This document shows, in pieces, positions 35,401 through 42,086 of a DNA stretch of 64,000 nt (its first letter is position 1; each line of letters starts with the position of its first letter). This stretch comes from Bdellovibrionales bacterium GWA2_49_15. Its GTDB lineage: Bacteria > Bdellovibrionota > Bacteriovoracia > Bacteriovoracales > Bacteriovoracaceae. The stretch covers positions 62,001 through 126,000 of the forward strand of contig MEPP01000009.1 in NCBI GenBank assembly GCA_001769855.1. The letters are read 5' to 3'. The position numbers were made by a program, and so were the translations under genes. The notes under the pieces are model-generated. The model was not told where the DNA came from. It searched no databases and saw only the letters and a list, made by a program, of their open reading frames with translations.

Positions 35401-36190
35401 CATTTTCCTGTGCCACTTTGGCCTGCCACTCTTTTTCAAGCTTCATCTGCTGCTGTTGCAGATGGAACTGGGCCTCGGCCATCTCCTCCGCTTTAATTTT
35501 TTCTCGCAGACGCGCCAATTCTTGCTCCGCCTCGACCTTCCATTCAATCTGCCAGCGGGCATGCTCCACTTCCTTAACTTGCTCGAGTTGGATCTGGGCC
35601 TTCTTCAGTATTTCTTTGGCCTCTTGTTCGGCACTGCTCAGCAGCTCCATGGCCTGGGCCTGGGCCAGATAATTTGTATTTTTATTTTCGTCTTCTTGTT
35701 TTTCCGGTTCTCTGGGGGCCTCAATGATAATTTCCCGCGCCAAGGCCAGCTCTCGATCATCAAAATCGTCGAGCATCTCAGGTGCGTCGAGGTAGGCCGG
35801 CAGCGGTTCGGGTTTTACTTTGGCCTTGGGTTTTGGAGCGGGTTTCGGAGGGGTTTTGGCCGCCGGTGAAGGAAATTCTAAAATTTTTGCCTCGATCTTA
35901 AGCGCTAAACCTTTCACCTCAATTTTATCTTTGGGTGCCAGCTTGTGATATTTCTGCGGCCCAAGCAGGGAGCCATTCACCATGGTTCCGTTGGCCGAGC
36001 CCAGGTCTTTGATAAAAAGAATTCCCTCTTTTTCCTGGAGGGCAAAATGCTCTCGGCTCATGCCTTCATAGGCAAGCCGCAGATCGGCCTTCTTAGACCG
36101 ACCCACAATCACATCCGACTTTTCTGACTCAAATAAACTTTTTGAACCAGCAGAATCGACTGTGACAACAATTTGTCTGCGCGCCCCCAT
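32468..36190 (-). CDS. FHA-domain protein with giant hendecad coiled coil and C-terminal membrane segment
   Basis: About 1240 residues. I chose the ATG at 36190 over a TTG at 36217, which would add nine residues. Residues 20-100 form an FHA domain: VIVGRSKKADLRL, GMSREHFAL and KDLGSANGTMVNG. A Pro/Lys-rich linker leads to a Glu/Lys/Gln/Ala coiled coil from about 170 to 1000. Hendecad-spaced motifs recur (ADKLIEEA, AQRLIEEA, AERLLKEA, AQKIIQEA, AQHLIEGA). A hinge near 440-480 contains Gly, Phe and Pro (TASDGVNFIADFPELK). One membrane helix (KIFWLKLAASIVIPILLLII, about 1050-1075) precedes a 168-residue, probably periplasmic end. It is last in a three-gene run with MotB- and MotA-like genes. Confidence 0.85.
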   Translation of the reverse strand: MGARRQIVVTVDSAGSKSLFESEKSDVIVGRSKKADLRLAYEGMSREHFALQEKEGILFIKDLGSANGTMVNGSLLGPQKYHKLAPKDKIEVKGLALKIEAKILEFPSPAAKTPPKPAPKPKAKVKPEPLPAYLDAPEMLDDFDDRELALAREIIIEAPREPEKQEDENKNTNYLAQAQAMELLSSAEQEAKEILKKAQIQLEQVKEVEHARWQIEWKVEAEQELARLREKIKAEEMAEAQFHLQQQQMKLEKEWQAKVAQENEKQALDAAELQKRALASMQGKADKLIEEAETNAQRLIEEARKMAREVRDKVYQETLALKDQALQSYETQRGAALVMYEDTLARASADAERLLKEAKQEIEKRESKANEFQSVSKLQAEESLSQSESKAQKIIQEAAAQAQHLIEGAKVEERQLKEDAEKLLKNAYATALAMATASDGVNFIADFPELKTVEFRKIEDLHHLGLEGLGNLKQTTGHELADVQKRKIAAMAEEERNLRASMYERVKLEAQEEALRIQQGAEKSAEEILAQAYTLSKRLSAETQHKYLADKARIEQEIKHLDEQYQSSNHLVTELKAAIHEGELKKRYLAHELEQLSLDQATCVQKLGSIREELTSARREHAEFLQEIKQSEASLRERVQEQREERVASETQFLATKKEWERELSSLGEEVVLLREEKTLCLQVMQESQSQLASAESEVRRLEEEKQNFEALLRQYEEKSELAQGRFEQLVILESELRQKVDAGILAVQKAEQNENELKTKCQQMLQEARAEKDQLHKHMEEERNSLDMLKMAQEKMVREEAEELRKQICDEARAEGQKICAQLIDEGTLQKAQMLEKVRQMQERITATNLEMAKKEQEMKAFQEQKIMEAQREAIALTESVQLEIHEARQRTEEEGRKLLADVHARAEQILSQAVQQKEMEQDKIQDEIAGRRRLIDSELESYKADQSREIAQIKIRELETLKRREQEFNQKWETIREDAVQEISENLRVNLLVKIPDLPPEKMEQFKNSFIGSIQEVVRNALHPPNQEAGPKAKGILQGTGKVSRKAKIFWLKLAASIVIPILLLIIHFAAPNFYPALYQSTLGKIVSGDSYSNKYVENEMALSRNRPKFNPATTPGFKANYTDNILYTEGYRDLVLNAKFIEEWTKDCNHFLEQELRMSDETIVSLVSFENNMHEQLVPLFLKINPDFEKEGVARMRETEGEYYPKIKALFPSEEKFARFYKFKEDYFFQKSAAGAQ

Positions 36191-36266
36191 AGGTTGGCTC
36201 AACTCCGTAGAACTCAATTACTTGTCGGTATTTATGGGGTAAAAGTGAGTCAGGCGGGAATAGTAC

Positions 36267-37274
36267 CTAACCGGCCTTATCAACCTTATCATCAGCGGGA
36301 GCTGCGGGAGCAACTTTAACTGATTGTTTAAGCGTGGGTGATTCCCAAGGTCTAATGCTTTTCTTGGCCTTTTTATCCTTTTTCAGCTCCTCTTGAAGGG
36401 CATCCGCCGCCAAGGCATCGATGGGGTCCTTATGCTCATCAAACTCAACCAGCCCTACTGGAACATCGTTATCCATACTTCGATCCCACACCATATCCAG
36501 CGTGTTCTCAAAACGCTCCACCATATCAATAAAAACCTTCTCCACGGCGAAGACGGTATTAAATAAAGTTGTGGTGACGGAAACCATGATGCCGGTAATA
36601 GAAGCGCTCATACTAAAACTAATTTTCAGCAAGAAAGTATCCATGATGAGCTTGGAGCCTTCACTATCGCTGAGGTCCATCATGGATAGTTTTGGCAGGC
36701 CATCCATGATCCCAAGGAAAGTTCCAAAGATTCCGCCGATGATAAAAAGGCCGGGTAAAATATTAAGCATGCTGTTGGCGGCATCAATGGGCAGAATACC
36801 GAGTACCTTGCTAAAGCAGGGATTATTCTGAAAAATAGTTTTGGAGATTTCCAAAAATTTTGGCCGCTCATCCGTCTTGCGCAAATATTTAAGCTGCTTA
36901 AGCGCATCTTTGATCAAGATAGCAGAACCTTGTTGAATTAAAAAAAGGCGATCAGACAATGCCATCACATAATCAGGATTGCGCCTTTTCATGATCGCGC
37001 GCACGATAAAACTCTCGTAAAAGGTTCTCTCTAAAGTGCGTTTCACAAAGGGGTAAAAGGAAAACTGATCCTCGATCTTGGCCTCATCTAAGATCTTAAA
37101 TACTCTACGCTGAAATTCCCGGGCGAACCACATCTCACGCTTCACCGTATAGTACACCAGAAGCCGCAGGCATACGGCACCGAGGAAGGTCAGAAGGATC
37201 ATGGGCAGCAGAGTCCCGGAGCATATCATGACCACCTTTTCCACGAGATACTTGACGATGAGATCTGTTTCCAT
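36267..37274 (-). CDS. MotA/TolQ/ExbB-like proton-channel subunit
   Basis: 335 residues with three predicted membrane helices: about 13-42 (TLLPMILLTFLGAVCLRLLVYY), 170-192 (NILPGLFIIGGIFGTFLGIMDG) and 217-245 (ISFSMSASITGIMVSVTTTLF). A large cytoplasmic loop (45-165) separates the first from the second, the TolQ/ExbB/ZorA topology. PGLFIIGGIFGTFLGI and SMSASITGIMVSV match the channel-forming signature. The tail after 250 is charged and Pro/Ala-rich. The start has GCGGAA upstream. It lies 17 bases after the MotB-like gene and about 50 before the FHA gene. The partner is clearly the MotB-like neighbour. Confidence 0.85.
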   Translation of the reverse strand: METDLIVKYLVEKVVMICSGTLLPMILLTFLGAVCLRLLVYYTVKREMWFAREFQRRVFKILDEAKIEDQFSFYPFVKRTLERTFYESFIVRAIMKRRNPDYVMALSDRLFLIQQGSAILIKDALKQLKYLRKTDERPKFLEISKTIFQNNPCFSKVLGILPIDAANSMLNILPGLFIIGGIFGTFLGIMDGLPKLSMMDLSDSEGSKLIMDTFLLKISFSMSASITGIMVSVTTTLFNTVFAVEKVFIDMVERFENTLDMVWDRSMDNDVPVGLVEFDEHKDPIDALAADALQEELKKDKKAKKSIRPWESPTLKQSVKVAPAAPADDKVDKAG

Positions 37275-37291
37275 AACTTCCGCCTATTTCC

Positions 37292-39190
37292 TTACTTTTT
37301 AATATTAAATTTAATGATGACCCTTTGAGCTTGATTACAGTCAAATTTCTTGCAGAACTCTTTTTCATTCATGCCGGGAATGGCACCGGCGGGGGCGCGG
37401 CCGGCCTCAAAAAAACCTCGCCCCGTGACTTTGACTAACGGACGCAATTTGTCTTGATATTTGTAACTCAACTTCCGGCGATCGAAGATGTGATTAAAAA
37501 TGGCCTTGGCACGCTCAATACTTAAATCCATATTGTACTGGGCGGCCTTGCGATCGACCTCGTTCAAACTATTGGGGTCAATATATTTTCCCTTATAGGT
37601 CGGTGAGGCAAATCCGGTAATTTCCACTGATTGTATCTTATCCGCAATCTTGGCATCATCAAATAACCCTTGGGTGTACTTGGGCATAAAACGCGCAAGG
37701 GTTTCCATCATCCCGGCCTTCAATTCTGATTTGCCACGATCAAAAAATTCTTTTTCAAAACTCAAGGTCACATCGCCCGTTTTTGTATTAATGCCACCAA
37801 TGCCCGCCTCTTGCAATTTCTTCTTTAAGTTCTCCGCTACCCGACGTTGGGCCTCTTCCATCTTACGGATGCGCTCCAGATCTTCGGCCATGACTTTATT
37901 TTGCTTGGATAATTTGTCCACGGATGCCAGAGCACGCCCCTTTTCCTCTTCAACCTGAGTCAAGCTGGCACGGGTCTGTTCGAATTTTCCTGAAAGATCA
38001 CCGATCTTCTGATTGAGCGCGGCTTCTTTATTTTTGGCCTCAAGATTAAACCTGGCCATGCGTTCTTTGAGGGCCGCCCCGGTCAGCTTTTCAGATTCCA
38101 GCTTTTTTTCAAAGGCGGAACGCTCGGCCTGCATGCCGGCGGCATGCTCAGCGCGTAGCTTGGCCACCTGCTTCTGATATTGTTCCCGCGAGGTTCTTAG
38201 CTCTTCCCCCGCCCGTTCCAGCTCACCCGCCAGCTTGGCCTGCTCGGCCTCCTGAGATTGAATCAAGCTATTGGCCTCTTGCAATTCGGCCCCGGCCTTA
38301 CTTAACTCGGCAGAAACATTTCGATTTTGCGCCTGCAGTTTTACGATCTTACTTTCAGTCTCCCTTTTTAATTTCTGGATATCCTTAAGCAGCTTTTCTT
38401 TACTGGTTTTATGCTGGGTTTGCGTCGCTTTGAGTTCATTAATCTTGGAACCTAAATTGCTGTTCAAGCTCGCGATGCGTTTTTGGTTTTGCTCGATGGC
38501 CTCACGCTTGTCCTTGATCTCACTTTCAAGTTGCCCGATTTCATTTTGCTTTTGCTCAAGATCCCGCTGCTTCTCAAAAATAATTTGTTGTTTTTCTTCA
38601 ATCGTTTGCGACTGAATTTCAATTTCCTGATCCTGATCGGCGATCGTGGCCAAATTTTCCTTAATCTCACTTTCTTTAAGGGCGATCTCCGTTTCTTTGA
38701 CCGCGATGGTTTCTTCCGATGCCTTAATAATTCGATCGCGCTTCTTGATCTTAGCTTTGGAGAGCATGTTGGCATTGATAATATTTCGGACAATCTGCTG
38801 ATATTTATTGAGGGCCATTTCCTTCTTCTCATTATCCATGGCCTGCTTGCGCAAATTATCCTTCTCTTTGGCCTGCTCGTCCTGCAGAAGAGTCAGCTTA
38901 TCCATCAGCTCTTTATAAACCTGCTCCTCATCCTTGCTTGCCTCTTTTTCCAGATACTCCTCTTTCAAGGTATTGTAGACTTTTATCTGCTGTCGCAGAT
39001 CGGCGGCATCTTCCTTCATCTGCTTAAACTCGATCTGCTTTTGAATACCCGCGGCACCACTGCGCATGCTGGTGACGACATAAAGAAGCAGAAAGACCAC
39101 CGAAAGCACCATAAAAAGGTCACTGTAGGAGGTCCAGTAGCTACCGCCGTCTTCGCCTTTGCTTTTTAATTTGTCGTAATCAAAACCCAT
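37292..39190 (-). CDS. MotB/OmpA-like protein with a very long coiled coil
   Basis: 632 residues. The N-terminus carries the MotB/ZorB-type channel helix: SYWTSYSDLFMVLSVVFLLLY, with Asp24 in the proton-binding position. Residues about 55-460 are nearly unbroken charged coiled coil (Glu/Lys/Gln-rich). From about 473 an OmpA-like peptidoglycan-binding domain follows: FDRGKSELK, VEITGFASPTYKG, NMDLSIERAKAIF, PLVKVTGRGF and CNQAQRVIIKF. Cysteines near 613 and 618 could pair. Normal MotB has fewer than 100 residues between helix and OmpA domain; 400 here would be about 60 nm if extended, longer than a periplasm. It is the first gene of the three-gene run. Confidence 0.87.
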   Translation of the reverse strand: MGFDYDKLKSKGEDGGSYWTSYSDLFMVLSVVFLLLYVVTSMRSGAAGIQKQIEFKQMKEDAADLRQQIKVYNTLKEEYLEKEASKDEEQVYKELMDKLTLLQDEQAKEKDNLRKQAMDNEKKEMALNKYQQIVRNIINANMLSKAKIKKRDRIIKASEETIAVKETEIALKESEIKENLATIADQDQEIEIQSQTIEEKQQIIFEKQRDLEQKQNEIGQLESEIKDKREAIEQNQKRIASLNSNLGSKINELKATQTQHKTSKEKLLKDIQKLKRETESKIVKLQAQNRNVSAELSKAGAELQEANSLIQSQEAEQAKLAGELERAGEELRTSREQYQKQVAKLRAEHAAGMQAERSAFEKKLESEKLTGAALKERMARFNLEAKNKEAALNQKIGDLSGKFEQTRASLTQVEEEKGRALASVDKLSKQNKVMAEDLERIRKMEEAQRRVAENLKKKLQEAGIGGINTKTGDVTLSFEKEFFDRGKSELKAGMMETLARFMPKYTQGLFDDAKIADKIQSVEITGFASPTYKGKYIDPNSLNEVDRKAAQYNMDLSIERAKAIFNHIFDRRKLSYKYQDKLRPLVKVTGRGFFEAGRAPAGAIPGMNEKEFCKKFDCNQAQRVIIKFNIKK

Positions 39191-39233
39191 AATACAGGCC
39201 CAAAAAAATGAACTTACCGATACTCGAGTCAGT

Positions 39234-39241
39234 TTATCGGC
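39234..39241 (-). promoter_or_regulatory. Sigma-28-like -10 element upstream of the MotB-like gene
   Basis: On the minus strand GCCGATAA is an exact match to the flagellar sigma-28 (FliA) -10 consensus, about 43 bases before the MotB-like ATG. The matching -35 (consensus TAAAGTTT at 10-11 bases) is weak: AAAAAATT-like, about 5 of 8. An inverted repeat CCGATA/TATCGG overlaps it. Confidence 0.45.
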
Positions 39242-39461
39242 ATATAGAGAAAATTTTTTGAGCTAAAAATATCAGGCCCAGGAATCTGCGAGGCCACGTC
39301 ATTATAAGCCCTTACCTGGCGCCTTTTTGGGCCCAGACTCGTTCGACGATTGCCTTCCGCCCGGTGCTCGCCTGAGACTTAACGAAGCAAATCTATTAGA
39401 TTAGTTTTTGCCTAGCTTATCTTCCGGATGCTATCCTGCAATTTCCCATTGGAGCCCCCCC

Positions 39462-42086
39462 ATGACCGAGTCAAGAGATTCCTCCCTGGACGATACGCCG
39501 ACCCCGGCCTTTTCCCTCGATTGCCAATATCGCTATACCTTCTTTAATAGCGCACATGCTGACGTGATGAAGACGCTTCATGGTATGGAAATCCAGCTCG
39601 GGCATGCGCTTTCAGAGTATTATCCAAATGCTGAAGATTGGAAAATTGCCAAAACACATTTTGACCGCGTTTTCGATGGAGTGCCATTTCACACCTCCAG
39701 CTGGACGAGTACGCCGGCAACGTTGCAGCGTAATTTTGAAACACGCATTTTCCCCATTTATTCCAAAACGGGTGAAGTGATAGGAATTTCTGTCGTCGTG
39801 GCCGATAATTCTGAACGACAAAGAGGAGAAGAACGTCACACCGCCATCCTTCAAACGGCGATGGACGGTTACTGGCTGTCGGACAAACAAGGATGGCTGC
39901 TTGAAGTGAACAACACCTATTGCTCCATGAGTGGTTATAGCACGGCGGAACTTCTCAATATGCACATTACCGATTTTGAAGCGCTTGAAGCTCCGCAAGA
40001 GACTGACAGGCACATCCAAAATATTATGCAACGAGGTGAAGACCGTTTCGAAACCCAACATAAAAGAAAAGATGGCAGCATTTTTGATGTGGAAGTAAGC
40101 GTAAAATCTTGGCCCACCGAAGGTGGGAAAATGATCTCTTTTATACGGGACATTACCGAGGCAAAAAGGGTCTCCCGTGCCCTGCGGGAAAGTGAATATT
40201 TCTTTAAAGAATCACAGCGGGCCGCCTCAATCGGTTCGTATAAAGCGGACTTTCTCAAGGATTGCTGGGAGTCCTCGGAAGTACTCGATCAAATTTTGGG
40301 CATTGACCACAGTTACCAGAGAAGTATTCAGGGCTTTTTTGACATAATCCATCCCGAGGACACCGAGATGGTGCGCCGATACTTAGAAGACGAGGTCATC
40401 TCGCAACGCAAGCTGTTTGATCGAGAGTTCAGAATTATCCGAAAATCAGATGGTGCTCTTCGCTGGGTCAGAGGTTTCGGGGAAGGGTCCTTCGACAATC
40501 ACGGCGTCATTATTTCCATTATCGGAACGATTCTGGATATTACCAAGCAAAGACAGGTCGAAGAAGATCGACTCAGAAGCGAAACTCAATTCCGTTTGAT
40601 TTTTGAAAATGCTTCTGATGGCATTTTGATTGCGGACACGAGAACCAAACAATTTGTGATGGGCAACAATAAAATTTTCCAGATGCTCAAATATGATCTC
40701 TCCGAATTGCAAAAACTATCGGTGGCCGATATCCACCCCAAAGAGGAGTTACCTTTAGTTCTGGAGGCCTTCGAAAAGCAGCACCGACAGGAAGGGGCGC
40801 TGGCGGAAAATCTGCCTGTCAAACGCAAAGATGGCAGCATTTTTTTTGCAGACATTAATGCTTTCCCCCTAAAGATTAACGGAAAAGAGATGTTAATCGG
40901 TTTCTTCAGGGACATCACAGAACGTAAACGCGCCGAAAAAGAAAAATTGCAGATGCAGGAGCAGCTTTTACACTCGTCAAAGCTGGCCTCCATCGGAACC
41001 CTGGCCGCCGGCATTGCGCACGAAATTAACAATCCCTTGGCGATTATTACCGGAAGCACGGACGAGCTGCTGCGCAAGGGCCCAGATCTCTCAAATGAGG
41101 ATAACGGACATGCTCTACAAACTATTCAGGATGCTTCCGTGCGAATTGGAGAAATTGTCCAAGGTTTAAAAACATATGCTCGCCAGGATAGTGATGCACT
41201 AGACGAAATAGATGGGCATCGATGCATTCGTGAGACGCTGCTCCTTATTCAAGGCCTGTATAAAAAGGAAAATATAAAAATAGAACCACAGCTCAAGGCA
41301 CAGCATTTTTTCTTGAAGGCCAACAGGGGAAAGCTACAACAGGTGATTATGAACATTCTTGGCAACGCCAAAGACGCATTGATGAGTTGCAACGAACGGG
41401 ATATTCGCATAACAACACAGAATAAAGATGATGAGTTTCATCTAACCATTTGGGATAACGGTCCTGGAATTCCGGAGCATCGCCTGGCCCGAATCTTTGA
41501 TCCTTTCTACACTACCAAAGAGGTCGGCAAAGGAACGGGTCTTGGGCTTTCCATAAGTCACGCAATTATTACCTCATTTGGGGGAAGGTTGAGTGTGGAA
41601 AGCACACCAGGCCAAGGGACAACATTTTCAATTATCCTGCCAAAACTTGAGAAGACCATTTTGGTGAGTCAAAAAGTTCCGCAAAACGATGGGGAGTTTC
41701 AACTTGCAGGCCAGGCCTTAGTGGTTGATGATGAGAAAATTATTCGAGATATTTTGTCGGGCTACTTGTCCTCTTTCGGTTTAGATGTGGTCCAGGCCGA
41801 AAATGGAGAGATAGCTTATCAGATGATTGCCGCAAAGGAGTTCGACTTTGTGTTCGTGGATTTGCAGATGCCCAAGATGAGCGGCGATGAACTCCTGGTT
41901 AAAATAAAAGTTGAAAATCTGGGCAGGCATACAAAGTTTTTGGTTATAACCGGGAACCTTCTGGATGAGTTTTCAGCTAAGGGGGACAATTCCTTAGGTC
42001 AAAAGGTGGATGCCTACCTCCACAAGCCATTTAAACGAAATGATATTATTCCAGTCCTGAAAAGAGTCGGGCAGACGCTCCCATGA
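39462..42086 (+). CDS. Cytosolic multi-PAS hybrid histidine kinase with receiver domain
   Basis: About 874 residues and no membrane segment, so a cytoplasmic sensor. I chose the ATG at 39462 (GGAG seven bases upstream) over a TTG at 39408. About four PAS domains fill residues 10-500; repeated ends FIRDITEAKR, GTILDITKQRQ and FFRDITERKR mark the last three. The HisKA helix has the phospho-His in AAGIAHEINNPL. The ATPase has the N-box (IMNILGNAKDAL) and DNGPGIPEHR, DPFYTTKE and GTGLGLSI. A C-terminal receiver carries VVDDEKIIRDIL and the phospho-Asp in FVFVDLQMPKMSG. No DNA-binding response regulator lies nearby. It overlaps the next gene by ATGA. Confidence 0.92.
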   Translation: MTESRDSSLDDTPTPAFSLDCQYRYTFFNSAHADVMKTLHGMEIQLGHALSEYYPNAEDWKIAKTHFDRVFDGVPFHTSSWTSTPATLQRNFETRIFPIYSKTGEVIGISVVVADNSERQRGEERHTAILQTAMDGYWLSDKQGWLLEVNNTYCSMSGYSTAELLNMHITDFEALEAPQETDRHIQNIMQRGEDRFETQHKRKDGSIFDVEVSVKSWPTEGGKMISFIRDITEAKRVSRALRESEYFFKESQRAASIGSYKADFLKDCWESSEVLDQILGIDHSYQRSIQGFFDIIHPEDTEMVRRYLEDEVISQRKLFDREFRIIRKSDGALRWVRGFGEGSFDNHGVIISIIGTILDITKQRQVEEDRLRSETQFRLIFENASDGILIADTRTKQFVMGNNKIFQMLKYDLSELQKLSVADIHPKEELPLVLEAFEKQHRQEGALAENLPVKRKDGSIFFADINAFPLKINGKEMLIGFFRDITERKRAEKEKLQMQEQLLHSSKLASIGTLAAGIAHEINNPLAIITGSTDELLRKGPDLSNEDNGHALQTIQDASVRIGEIVQGLKTYARQDSDALDEIDGHRCIRETLLLIQGLYKKENIKIEPQLKAQHFFLKANRGKLQQVIMNILGNAKDALMSCNERDIRITTQNKDDEFHLTIWDNGPGIPEHRLARIFDPFYTTKEVGKGTGLGLSISHAIITSFGGRLSVESTPGQGTTFSIILPKLEKTILVSQKVPQNDGEFQLAGQALVVDDEKIIRDILSGYLSSFGLDVVQAENGEIAYQMIAAKEFDFVFVDLQMPKMSGDELLVKIKVENLGRHTKFLVITGNLLDEFSAKGDNSLGQKVDAYLHKPFKRNDIIPVLKRVGQTLP

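Noticed and set aside
32468-39190. Zorya anti-phage system
   Set aside because: ZorA/ZorB-like proteins are suggested, but there is no ZorC, ZorD or ZorE nearby; the third gene is an FHA coiled-coil protein, and the MotB-like coil is far longer.
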